A stretch of DNA of 64,000 nt from Chrysomallon squamiferum (GCA_012295275.1 CM022677.1:23216253-23280252), one strand, 5' to 3'; counted from the first letter of the stretch, positions 50,667-62,826 are shown. The notes: a model not told the origin generated them from the letters alone. Numbers and translations: made by a program.

Positions 50667-53600
50667 ATGTTTGCTGCAAGTACCCAGAGAAGATTCTGGA
50701 CATTCCGAGATGAACATGAAGTTGAAAAACAGAGAAAAGAAACAAACGAGAAATACATCAACAACATGGCTAGCAATATGCCAGTCAGTTTTAACATCAG
50801 TTTTCTTAACTTTCATTTCAGAGACAATTCTTTAACATAAAAGAAGAAATCTCTGTGGTAGTTTATCATACTTCATGTCATTGTATCTAACAATTTTCTT
50901 TAACTACATCCATTCTCAAGGTTTATAGCAGTTTGTATCAAATAATTTTTATCTACTCCATTGTTATGTTTTTTTTTGTATTTTCTTTCATAATACTAAC
51001 TCCTCTTTTATATGAAATAGTTCAAATTGTGAAAATAAATAAATACAAATTAATACAATTGAAAAATACACACATGTATTATATAAGTATGTGTAGGTGT
51101 ATGTTGTCAGTAAAATACATTTACAAAAACTATAATAATTTTAAAATAGCTTTATGCAAAAATAAAACTCTGATGTTAATTAGGGCATTTCAGAAGGAAT
51201 AACCATTACAATTTGTTATGTGTGTAAGTGTGTGTGTGTGTTTGTAAAACAAATTCAAAACAAATAATATAATAAAAATTAAAAGTTTTCTCAAATGAAC
51301 ACAGCATTTTTAAATAACCTCAAAAGGTTTTGCTAGATTTTAAAAAACTATTTTGATTTTATTGTAGGAAGATGAAAAGTATCAACACTTTCTGAGTGCG
51401 TCGGAAGAGCTTTCTCTGGGTCGATACTTTGAGTTTATTATCAAAGAATTCTGTGCCATCTTCCAACCACCAATGCCAAAATGTGTTTTAGTAAGTCCAT
51501 TCATTAAATTTATTATTGCTGAAGTATGTATTGTTTTAATGATTTAATCATTTACAATTTATACAACAATTGTATAATATATTATAGAATGTTATAGTGG
51601 TGTGCTGTTCAATGTATAAAGTAATTAAAGTATATAAAAAAAAAAAAAATTGATGAAATATGTTTACCATTGTGGAGTTTGCTGAGGTTTAAAATATTTC
51701 AAAAATGTGATTACTTTTCCATTCATCATGTTCTTATAAGATTACCTTTTATACAGGATAAATATCTGAAATACAAATTATTATAATGTTGTTATTATTT
51801 GGTTGTAGCTATGTTTGTCATTATTATTTGGTCATAGCTATGTTTATACGTAAAAAGAAATGTTACTGGAAATGCAGACGATTATATTTAGTGTTTCAGT
51901 TCATTAAATTGTAGATACTTGTCTTTTATTGCTGTATTAAAAGATTTTTTTTATATATCAAACAGTAAAATAAATTTCTTACACAAATAAACAAATAAAG
52001 AAAACAACAAATAACTTAGCTATTTTGATTACTGTTTCACTTTTCAGGGTACATCACTGATATTCTTCAAAAGATTTTATCTAAACAATTCAATCATGGA
52101 TTACCATCCGAGAGATATGATGTGAGTACTTCTACCAGTATCTCCACACACTTTAACATTAACTTAGCAATTTTCAATACAAGAGAAAAGAAATTCTACT
52201 AATGCTCTGTAAATTTGGCTGGTTGACAACAGTAATCTTTTCTTTTTATTTACATGCATGCATTCTTATTTTTTCATTAACTTTATGTATTGTTAAGCAG
52301 GTTTCAGAGTTCACTCTAGATTTCTAAAATGTAGGTATCCATGATTTTAACAGTAATACTTTTTTATATAATACTCTTTATGTCATTTTCTATTTTTCTT
52401 TCTCTATTGCAGATGTATTTGAGGATATTTTTACCACCTCATGCTTTTAAATTCTTTATAAATACAGTGTGTAAAAGAAATTTCAAAATAAGGAATAGAC
52501 TTTTGATTATAGGTTAGAAAGAAGGAGAATGGTACAGTATGGATGGTTTATTAATTGATTAAAACAGACTAGACCAATTATCTTTTTTCTTTGACTTACA
52601 TTTCAGGTTAACATGTTTGTTAATTGTTTTAAAACAGCTTGACAAATTATCATTTTTCTCTGACATGCATTTCAGGTTAACATGTTTGTTAATTGTTTTA
52701 AAACAGCTTGACAAATTATCATTTTTCTCTGACATGCATTTCAGGTTAACATGTGTGTACTTAGCGTGCAAGGTGGAAGAGTTCTATGTTCCTATTGGAC
52801 AGTTTGTTGGTAACTTGAAGAGCAATCGAGAGAAATTTGCTGATGTAATTCTCGGCTTTGAGCTTCTACTCATGCAGAAACTGCATTACCACCTGACAAT
52901 ACACAACCCATTCCGACCAATGGAGGGCCTGCTTATTGATCTGAAGGTTTTTGTTGTCCCTCATTGAAGAAATTTCCTGCAATAATGTTCTTAAAACTTG
53001 TGTCAATAAATGAAATTATAATTTTTTTTTTAAAACCAACATTTCATTTAGTATAATGTAATCCATAGAAAGGAACTAATTTTTTTATTATTATTTATTC
53101 TAATGAATGGAAGTAATTTTATTTCTTTTGAACTTTTGACTGAGTCTTTGTAAAATCAATTTGTTAATAATAAAACAACAAAAACAACTACAAACATAAT
53201 AATAATAAAAAGAGGAATATAAAACTCACTCTTTCTTCTTTCATTTTTCCACTAGTTTTGAAATCTGTTTTCTTGCAGTCTCTCACAGTTAACATGAAAC
53301 AGTTACAGTTAATGATGTTTTTAATTGGTTTCAGACAAGGGCTAAAACAATAGGTGATCCAGAAAAACTGAGGAAGGGCGCTGAAGATTTCATTGACAAA
53401 TCATTTGGTAGTGATGCACCTTTGATATACGCACCATCACAGGTACTAAAAATATATTTGCATATTCTCTCATTTTCTGCATGCATTTGTTTTGGGTATT
53501 TTTTAATATGAATATTAGTGTGTGTGTTGGTTTATATATATACATTATATATTATGATGGTGGTTATGGGTAGTGTAATTTGTCTTTTTATTAGTATTCT

Positions 53601-56600
53601 TGTTATGAACAAAAATATTTTATTAATATTTTGTTCTTCTGTTTCTCAGATTGCTTTGGCTGCCATTTTGTCCAGTGCTGCAAAGGAAGGTGTCAGTTTA
53701 GATAGGTTAGTTTTATAAGGAAATGAATGTTCCAGAATAATTTATGTAATATGTAATTGCTTTGTGTAATCTGTTTTGTGTTGTAGTGTTCTACTATGTA
53801 GTTATTATGTAGTACTGTATAGTATAGGGTTGTATAATGTAGTGCTGTGTAATGCTGGTGTAATATGTAAAATTTACTGGTATTGCATAACATGCTGTAT
53901 TGAGTGTTTCATGGTGTGGGGTCTATGGGTGTTGGGAACTTTGGTCTAATGTAGTATAATTTTTTGAAGAGAAGTAGTATATTGTTTAATGTTGTAGTAT
54001 GTAAATATATTGTTCATTATATTGTGTAGTTTAGGAAAGTGTAGTTTAGTGTAGTGTTTTCTCATGTGTATTGTGTGTTGTAGTGTAGTACTGTGTAGAG
54101 ATTTTGCTGTGTAGTATAGTGTTGTGTTAAATAGTCTTGTGCTGTGTAGTGCAGTGTTAATTAGTGTTATATAATGTTGTATAGTCTAAAATAGTTTTGT
54201 TTTCTAAATAAATGGTGCAGCAGAGTAAAAAAAATTCTAATTGTGTTTATATCATACAGAATATATGAATGTATTTTGTTTGTAATTTAGAATTTTAAAA
54301 TTTTGTAGTTATATCTCACAGACATTGATGTCTGGAGGGACAGAAGAGGACATCAAAAGAACAATGTCCCAGATAAATAGTAAGATATTTATATCTTTTA
54401 TTTTGTTGTAAAAACCATTTCTATTTTCTTTAGATATCTAAACAGAACATTTGATGTTTTATTAATTTTTATAAATAATATTTTGATGTAAAACCATTGT
54501 TTTTTTCTTTAGATAACGATCTTTTGTATTTTATAAATAAATATTTAATTCTCTTATAATTATATGATAACTTATAAAGCATTCTTCTTGTTTTCTTTAT
54601 AAAATAGTTTAGTTGTGCTATATCTCACTAGTTAATCAATCATTTTCTAAAATTCTCACTCTTTTATATTTCTAATCTAAAGCTTACTTTAACTCTCATT
54701 TTTATGTATATCTTTCTAACATTTTAATTTATTTATTTTAGAATTAATTCAGATAGTTAAAAATCAACACATTCAGCCTAAAGAGGTAACTCAGCAGATT
54801 CAGAGAAAACTGGAAAAATGTAGAAACCAGGAAAACAATCCTGACAGTGAAGTGTGAGTAACAGCATACACCTGTACTTTATTATTAGAAAAGTTTGCTT
54901 CTACATCACAAACAAGAACATGTGTCAACTATGTATTTTGTTTTTTAATTATTAGCAGTTATCAAGAAACCATCATATGTTTCTTGCAAAGTATTTTTTT
55001 TATATTTTAATTATTTTACTTTATTCTATGCAAAGGTTGGTTTTAGTAAAATCATCATGAAGTGCAGCCAATTTGTTATATTTAAATGTTTTATCATTAT
55101 GTAGATCAGTCTAGGTTAATCTAATTATTCTATTTACTGTTGTATGTCATTATGTTCATTTAGCAAACACTGGTGTTTTTCTTGTCACAAATGTAAGTAA
55201 ACCATTTTCTTATATGTGTAAATTAGAAGAATGTAAAATTACATTAACAGTTTTTGTTATTCTTACTTATTTTACAGGTACAAAAGAAAAATGGAGGCCA
55301 TGATGGATGATGATGATGTAATACAAGCTTATGAAGTGCAGATAGGTTTGTTAATGGAAGTAGAGTAGAAAAATAAACACATTTTCTTTTGTTAATGGAA
55401 GTGTAGAAAAATAAAACATTAGAAGAAGATAGGTTTGTTAAAAAGTTAGAAAAATAAACACATACATTAACATAGGTTTGTTTTAGAGTATTAAACACAT
55501 TACTTATTTTTTGTTAATGGAGGTAGAAAAAATAAAACATGGAGGCCATGATGGATGTTTGTTAATGGATGAAAAAAATAAACAAGTATGAAGTACAGAT
55601 AGGTTTGTTAAAAAGTAGAGTAAAAAAATAAACACATACTTCTGAAGTACAGATAGGTTTGTTAATGGAAAAAGAGTAGAAAAATAAACACATGCTTCTG
55701 TATGAAGTGCAGATAGGTTTGTTAATGGAAGTAGAGTAGAAAAATAAACACATACTTCTGTATGAAGTACAGATAGGTTTGTTAATGGGGGTAGAGTAGA
55801 AAAAAACCCACATACTTCTGTATGAAGTACTGATAGGTTTGTTACTGTAGGTAGAGTGTAGAAAAATAAACACATACTTCTGTTATGAAGTACAGATAGG
55901 TTTGTTAATGGGGTAGAGTAGAAAAAAAACCCACATACTTCTGTAAAACTGATAAACACATACTTCTGTATGAAGTACAGATAGGTTTGTTAATGGGGGT
56001 AGAGTAGAAAAAAACCCACATACTTCTGTATGAAGTACTGATAGGTTTGTTACTGTAGGTAGAATGTAGAAAAATAAACACATACTTCTGTATGAAGTAC
56101 AGATAGGTTTGTTAATGGGGGTAGAGTGTAGAAAAATAAACATACTTCTGTATGAAGTACTGATAGGTTTGTTACTGTAGGTAGAGTGTAGAAAAATAAA
56201 CATACTCCTGTATGAAGTGCTGATAGGTTTGTTAATGGAGGTATTTAAACACATACTTGATCCTAGATGAGGATTTTGTTAATGGAGGTAAAAAAATAAA
56301 CTCATATTTCTGTATGAAGTGCAGATCCTAGATAGGTTAATGTAAATGGAGTAGAAAAAATTCAGTTACTAAATATTTTGTTATAGAAAGTTCTTGTTCC
56401 TATGTTTTTTCTGTTTCTATTTCATTATCTGTTGTGTTTTGCTATTAGTTATTGTTATGCTTTTAAAATAAAAAGCACACATCTTAAAAATGTAAAATTA
56501 GAATTTGTAAAAGAAACTCTTCAAATATATTAATGCATTTCTCTTAAACTAATAATAATATGAAAAATATTTTAATTTATTTTATTTCATTATTTACAGG

Positions 56601-56673
56601 ATCGCAGAAAAGAAGAACAAGAATTAATATCCTAGCATCCAATGTGAAAAAGAAAAATGGACAGGAAACCTAA
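50667..56673 (+). CDS. CCNH: Cyclin H
   Basis: Ten coding exons: 50667-50783, 51368-51490, 52048-52121, 52745-52946, 53335-53442, 53650-53705, 54309-54379, 54742-54853, 55278-55345 and 56600-56673. All phases agree; the product is 334 aa (human 323). The N-terminus STQRRFWTF matches the conserved cyclin H start. The cyclin fold contains [18 protein letters not shown] (88-105) and [13 protein letters not shown] (106-118), followed by [25 protein letters not shown] and [14 protein letters not shown] of the second fold. The C-terminus is Lys-rich with MMDDDD, then [10 protein letters not shown], unlike the acidic vertebrate tail. Cyclin H activates CDK7 with MAT1, as the CDK-activating kinase and as the TFIIH kinase that phosphorylates the Pol II C-terminal domain. 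Odd features: the exon 4 acceptor and the exon 9 donor both lie in tandem arrays built from the exon-intron border itself. Confidence 0.95.
52555..52744 (+). repeat. 69-bp tandem duplication of the CCNH exon 4 splice acceptor
   Basis: Two identical 69-base units (52607-52675 and 52676-52744), each starting GTTAACATGTTTGTTAATTG and ending TCTGACATGCATTTCAG, abut the true exon 4 start GTTAACATGTGTGTACTTAG (52745). A third, diverged unit precedes them (about 52555-52606, AGACTAGACCAATTATC...TTTCAG). There are therefore three TTTCAG|GTTAACATG acceptors at 52606, 52675 and 52744. The unit length is divisible by three and the frame stays open across both copies. Confidence 0.97.
52745..52946 (+). 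CDS. CCNH: CCNH exon 4: core of the cyclin box
   Basis: Completes Met105 (AT|G) and encodes residues 106-172, including LACKVEEF and [19 protein letters not shown], ending CTGAAG|GTTTTT. The first 11 bases, GTTAACATGTG, are copied with one change at each upstream acceptor. Use of the acceptor at 52675 or 52606 would insert 23 or 46 residues between 105 and 106. Confidence 0.9.
55341..56350 (+). repeat. Minisatellite of about 61 bp copying the CCNH exon 9 donor
   Basis: Each unit includes TATGAAGT(A/G)C(A)(G/T)GATAG followed by GTTTGTTA(A/C)TG, the same sequence as the end of exon 9 and its donor at 55345|55346. The rest of the unit is GGGGGTAGAGTAGAAAAA then ACACATACTTCTG. Clear copies start near 55585, 55636, 55700, 55761, 55822, 55889, 55970, 56031, 56092, 56152 and 56212, with partial copies near 55427 and 55470. 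Unit spacing is mostly 60-62 bases. Long minus-strand frames here are repeat translations. Confidence 0.95.
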
Positions 56674-57040
56674 ACTGACATCTTGTTAATTTGCTTCAAT
56701 TGTAAAAGATCAGAGTTATTTCCCTTTGACCACAACCTCTTGTGAAATAACAGTATCTGTGCTCACCAAATATTAAGAGAATTCAATAATAACTAAAAGG
56801 AAGAGGAAATTAATGATTCTGGAAATGTTTCATTATAAATATTTTGCTAAAAAAGGGAAAGACATAACTGAACTGATGTATGAGACCAGTGAGAAAGTGA
56901 AAAAAAAAGACAATGGTAATAAAAAAAAGAATATAAAAGGTAATAATAATCGAAAGAATATGACATTATTATGAATAGTCTAAGACTTTTTTTTTTTTCA
57001 TGGAAAGAACATAGAATACCAATCATTTATTATAAATAAA
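56674..57040 (+). terminator. CCNH 3' UTR and candidate polyadenylation signal
   Basis: The stop codon at 56671-56673 is followed by AT-rich sequence. AATAAA at 57035-57040 is followed within 20 bases by a T-rich element (TTTTTTGTTTTTTTTTT), a good arrangement for cleavage. It would give a 3' UTR of about 380 bases. Confidence 0.45.
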
Positions 57041-58393
57041 AGTTAATTTTGTTACCATTTTTTGTTTTTTTTTTTAATAATAATAAAAAATTTATCCTCA
57101 ATACCTGCATAAATTTCCAGTGTCAACTTCATCTTGTATTCATTTGTGTTAGTTTTTCATTTTTCTGGGTCCTCAGTGATATGAGGCATTGAAAACAAAA
57201 CTGATTCTATGAGCAGTAAATTCTGCTCTCATGCAAGCACAATTTCTTATCGCAAAACAGTTACAAAGATGCTGTCAACATCTTGTGAATTACATAGAAC
57301 TGTAAACGTCCTTAGTAACCAATAATGACGTCATCACATACACACGAAAACAATAACCATAATACGTTGCGTTTATGACGTTTGTCTTTTAAAAGTGTGT
57401 ATGTGTTATACAGATACATACATGATACGTACAGCCCTAGGTAAGTTATTTTGTAATTAATTTGATCCTGTTTGTGTTTTCTTCCACTCAGTGTCTCTTT
57501 CTTGATAAGAGTGACCCACGCGAACACATACGCAGACGCAGATATTTGTAGATACTGGAATCTAAATGCTCATTTTTAAGAAAATACTTTCATTATCTGT
57601 AACTAAAAGATTGTGATAACATTTTTACGTGCTGACAGATAACAGCCACGCTGTGTTTGGAACGACAGATAACATGCGACAGTTCAGTCTGACCTTACTG
57701 GGTTTTTAAATAAGAAAAAAGTTTAAGGAAGACGGTTACGAAATATCAGTTCACGAACACACAAACATACACACACAAATATATAAACACTTAATCGGTA
57801 AGCGGAGTGGGGCAACTAAAAAACAACAAAAAAAAGAATTAGGGCAAGGGGTCTGGACGCCCTCCCAAAGCTCCGAATTGATAGATACAAAATACTCGAG
57901 TCTAGCCATTTGTATTTTATTTAAATTTTTGCACACACACACACACACCGTGCGAGAGAGAGGGAGAGAGAATTTTTAAGAAATCGCTATTTCTAAGTAT
58001 ACATAAATTAATCATTAACATATCAACAACAATAAATAAATAAAATATTATAGAATAAAATTATATAAACTACTACTACTACTACTAATAATAATAATTT
58101 CTTTTCTTCATTTACACAGTGGATCTTGGGTTTTATTTATTTAAAATAATTTACCTAAACAGAAAGCTTATAAAACAGATCGAATGTCCTGTTGGTCAGA
58201 AAGGCAAACCCTCTTAGTCCTAAAGAGGGCTTTATCCCGTTCTAGGCACAGATGCATAATTTTATGACTGCAGCTAATTGGAGATATCAAAAATATTTAA
58301 ACGAAGAAAGGATGCGGGCTTATTATAATCTTTGTTAAACCATTATTCTTTCAGCTATTCGTTTATCCCAAGAAAAAATAATAAAATAAATAA

Positions 58394-58429
<36 letters not shown>

Positions 58430-58432
58430 TAA

Positions 58433-58477
<45 letters not shown>

Positions 58478-58581
58478 ATTAAGAAAATATATTAAAAATG
58501 GCTTAAATCAGATCCGCCATTAAATTTTTCACCACTATCCTTGTTTGTAAATATTAATTTTCTCTGTCAGAATTTGGCATT

Positions 58582-58655
58582 AATCTAGGTTAATCTTGTT
58601 ATTCTATTTACGTCGATAAATAAACCAACCTTGTTATTGCATTATGTTCATTTAT
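58582..58655. repeat. Dispersed repeat fragment shared with CCNH intron 8
   Basis: TCTAGGTTAATCTTGTTATTCTATTTAC...TGCATTATGTTCATTTA here matches TCTAGGTTAATCTAATTATTCTATTTAC...TGTCATTATGTTCATTTA at about 55110-55165 in the same orientation. Confidence 0.55.
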
Positions 58656-59060
58656 ACTACTTACGTCTGAAATTACTATTACGACTGTTTCTATTACGTA
58701 AACACAACAATGCAGTTACTATTAACGCAACTGCAGTTTCTGTTCTTTCAACTGCTACTATTACATCTTACAACTGCTGCTGTTATTTCTACTTCTTCTT
58801 ATACAACGGCTACTGTTACTTCTACTACTTCTATTACAACGGCTACTATTACTTCTATTATGTCTACTACAACTGATGTTGTTATTACTATACTTTAATT
58901 ACAAATGTTAATCCAATATTTTTTACAGCAGATGGAATTATTCCTTCTGCTAATACATCGTCTACTATTTCTACAACGACTACAGTAACATCGTCCACTA
59001 TTTCTACAACGACTACTACTATTGGTTCCATAACTTCTATTATTATTCAAATACTGCAAC
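58650..59060. repeat. Degenerate TAC/TTC trinucleotide and 33-bp repeats
   Basis: Three-base periodicity (CTACTATTAC, CTTCTATTACAACGGCTACT twice) covers some 400 bases, with ATCGTC(T/C)ACTATTTCTAC followed by AACGACTAC occurring twice in tandem near 58960-59015. Several frames stay open because TAC/TTC/ACT codons contain no stops. Confidence 0.75.
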
Positions 59061-60039
59061 TGAATGGTTACTAACAAACGATCGTAATTCTGTAATTATT
59101 AGGATTTAATAGGAGGTTTTTTTTAACAACAACAACAATAAGCTACGGTTATCCTTTTTAATATTAATTATATCGGTTTTATTTTTAAATGTTAATCCCA
59201 TAGATTCTGATGTATCAAGTTATACGTGTTTCTCGATCAATAATACTGACAGTTCTCCAAAAAGATGTGCTGTGACCTACATTTTTATTAACTAGGTCAC
59301 TAAGTATCGATTTGTGCCTGGCTTTTTCGCGCCAAGAACAAAAGATCGATTAATATCTGCAAGGAATGTACCTATTAATAATTCGATAAGTAGCAGACGA
59401 TAGTTCGCAGAATTAAGAAAGCCGTTCAAGGATAAGAAAAAAAGGAAATGGAAAAGATTCGTCCTTTCTTTCTTTGATTATTTATTATTTTTATTCAGTT
59501 AATTAATTAATTAATTAATTTTCTTTTCAATAATAAATAAATAAATAAATAAATAAATAAATCTAAATAATGTAATAAATTAATGAACTGTATTTATTAT
59601 AAAATCATAGTATGCAACTGACCTAATCAGTAAATTATTCAGTCTATCAATCAACCAACTGATTGATCAGTCAGTCAGTAGATCAGTAACTAACTCACTC
59701 ATGCAAACATATAACAATCAATCAATCAGTCGGTGACTCAGAAAGTAATTTTGATATATAGTGAATTAAACAATAACTTCAAACAAAATAAAAAAAAAGA
59801 TCATGTAAAACTGAACAGAAAGAATTATTTTTATTTTTTTTTTTTTTTTCCATAATTTTCTTTCGGTGTGCCACACTAAAATTATCCATGCATGCATTGT
59901 CAAGGCTACAGTTTATTTATTTACTTATTTAAATTATTCATCTTGAAGGAACAATGCGCGTCCCTGAGACAAGATAATCGACGCGACCGTATTTGTTATT
60001 ATTCTGTTGATAATGTGAACGAAACCATTGTTGAGACGA

Positions 60040-60139
60040 GCATTGTGATTGGTTGATGCAGTTTCGTAGATAATTCAATATGGCAGATGACAATCTGTGT
60101 ATATACTGTCATCATGTGAATGTATTTATTTATAATTAA
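60040..60139 (+). other. Promoter-like segment with a short reading frame
   Basis: GATTGG (60047-60052, reversed CCAAT) lies about 30 bases before CAATATGGCAGATG, a YY1-like box whose ATG (60080) opens MADDNLCIYCHHVNVFIYN then a stop at 60139. A GTGAAT donor could end the exon after CHH (60115). Nothing downstream can be joined with confidence. Confidence 0.2.
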
Positions 60140-61218
60140 ACTAATAATTATTAAAGTCAATAAAAGAAATAAATAAATAAAAAATAATAATAATAAATAA
60201 AATAAAATAAAAGAACAACAAAACAGCATCAAATAAAACAAAATTAATAATGTTATTATTAACAACAACAACAACAACAACAACAATAATAAAAATAAAA
60301 TAAAATGAGAGCGTAAACCACACATGCTAAATGTGCACAGAGACGCTTGCAGTAATATACACTATAATTATACATCCTAATTGTATGCACATACATCTAT
60401 GCGCATACACCTATACACATATATACACATACAAAGACAAACACACACCATGCACATAACTTACAAATATAGAAACACACACATACATCCCCCAAATGTA
60501 TTGCAGTATCGCTGAAAGATACGAAAAATGTTTGAAAATCATTTATTTATTTTAATACATTAATATAAGATTTTAATGTTATTATCTCTTTATATTATTG
60601 GTTTACTGGTGAAAGATAAATGATAACTTTATTTTTATTTCTTTAATCGTAACGCTCAAAACTTTGTATGCAACATTGTTTATATTCCCTCTGGTTTTCT
60701 CTTCTTAAACTTAACTTTATTTATTTCTGTAATCAAACCCTTATTCGAGCCTCTTTTTCCATCAAGACAGTTAATATTTACATTGTCGAAATTAAATGTA
60801 AACACGGACTTGTTTTGGCAAACTCGTGTCCACATACCCCGGCTTTTGAATGGGTGTACAGGTTACTTAGCAACGCTTGCAAGAGCGAAAAATTTCAGGT
60901 GACTCGGGTTACATTTCTGCTTAAATAGCAAGCAGACGTGAAAATGTTTTATAAACTTCACATTCCATTTTCTATTTATTTCTTTTTTCTTTTTTTTTTT
61001 TTTTTTTTAAATAATTTTTTATTTAGCTGTTGTTATTTTTGCATTTTATTATTTTTTTCTTTGAACATTAATGGTCTCTTATCATTTATAATAATTTAAC
61101 TTGACAAACTTTGTAATAATGAAAAAGAAAGAAACAAAAGCAATGTATTAAAAATGAAAAGGTGAATAATGTAAAGAAAAAGAAAGATATATTGCTTTAT
61201 ATTTAAACTGCGCTAAAA

Positions 61219-61274
<56 letters not shown>

Positions 61275-61706
61275 TCTGTGTGTGTGTGTGGTCCATTTTC
61301 AAATCGTATTTTCCATTCCAGACTTAAGAAAAAAGTGAAAAGTAAATAAATATAAAAATAACGTCCTAAAAAAAAAAAAAAAAAAAAAAAAACAAGAAGA
61401 CATATAACAAGAAAGAAGGAACAAAAAACAACAAAAACAACATAGAGAAAAAATAAAATATTCTTTTATGACATTTATGGATGTCCATGTTATAAATGTA
61501 AAATGAAAAAAAAAAAAAAAAAAACAAAAAAAATTAAATAGTAAAAAAATAAAATGAAAAAAAAAAAAAAAAAAAAAAAAAATTGAATTTTGGGATTGTT
61601 CATCAAGTATTCTGCAGATTAACAAATAGTTCACTTTTATGAACAACATTTGAATAAAATATTATGATAAATATAGCGAATGTCTTAAATGTTAGTCTTA
61701 TATCAG

Positions 61707-61739
<33 letters not shown>

Positions 61740-62138
61740 GCTTTGCCGACGTTGTTATTGTTGTTGCTGCTGCTGCTATTAAATTTACTAGAACTAATAC
61801 CTGTACTGCTACAACAACAAAAATGCTGCTACTGATGATACTACCATTAATTCAACAGTTCTACCGCAACTACTACGTCTCCTACTACTCTTACTACCTG
61901 ATTAAAAATAAATAATTTTCTCTACTTTATTAATTTCTTTTTTTCGATATGTTTCTAACTGAATTTCTGAAATCATTTTTAGCTAGAGCGAAAGCATGCA
62001 CAGTTAACTTAAACTAGTATTAAGTATGATGATACCTACAGATTATATGACGACTATTAATATGACTTCAATGACTACTTCTACTGCTGCAGTACCAATA
62101 CTAATTCTATTATTATGTATACAAAGTTTCGGTTTTGT

Positions 62139-62247
<109 letters not shown>

Positions 62248-62342
62248 GAAGTGTTATTATCTATTTTTAGGTTTGAATTTCTGATAATAGTTTGTAATTG
62301 TAAATCAGATATATCTAGATTATTACTGGAACCACAAACATA

Positions 62343-62435
<93 letters not shown>

Positions 62436-62578
62436 TTTTGCGGATAACGTTGTCATAGAAAACCTGTTAAACGAGCTACGCCACGCATTTCTAAGCTGCT
62501 ATTAATATTTGTATGTGTACACACACACACGCACACACGCACACACACACGTTACACACAAACACACACACACAAGAC

Positions 62579-62809
62579 CAGGGTTGGATTTTACCGCCCC
62601 CTCCTCAAGGTTCAAGTCCCCCCCACCCTTCCCACTTAGTTTATATAATATGAATGGTTATAACTTATGATCTAGTCGAAAGCAAAAACATGGTTTTACA
62701 TTTACATAATGATTTATTTATAAATCAAATGTGAAAATACAAACTTATGTAACATAAACTGCCGCCCTAGGCACTAGCGTAGAAAGCCTCTATGGGAAAT
62801 CCGGCCCTG
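62579..62809. mobile_element. hAT-like non-autonomous element (MITE), 231 bp
   Basis: The left end CAGGGTTGGATTT and the reverse-complemented right end CAGGGCCGGATTT match at 11 of 13 bases. The flanks cacaagac (62571-62578) and cacacaac (62810-62817) match at 6 of 8, within CA-rich DNA, so the target duplication is suggestive only. The CAGGG(C)CGGATTT end is typical of hAT families. There is no transposase frame. Confidence 0.65.
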
Positions 62810-62826
62810 CACACAACTAACTACAC

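Noticed and set aside
55504-56254. Long minus-strand reading frames of 100-150 codons
   Set aside because: They are translations of the 61-bp repeat in several frames, with repeated NKPI(C/S)TSYRSM-type units, inside a CCNH intron.
60668-60928. 86-codon plus-strand frame
   Set aside because: No domain or motif is recognisable, and its start and end do not match splice signals; treated as chance.
62605-62622. tRNA or SINE B box (GGTTCAAGTCC)
   Set aside because: No A box at the right distance and no cloverleaf can be drawn; it lies inside a hAT-like element.
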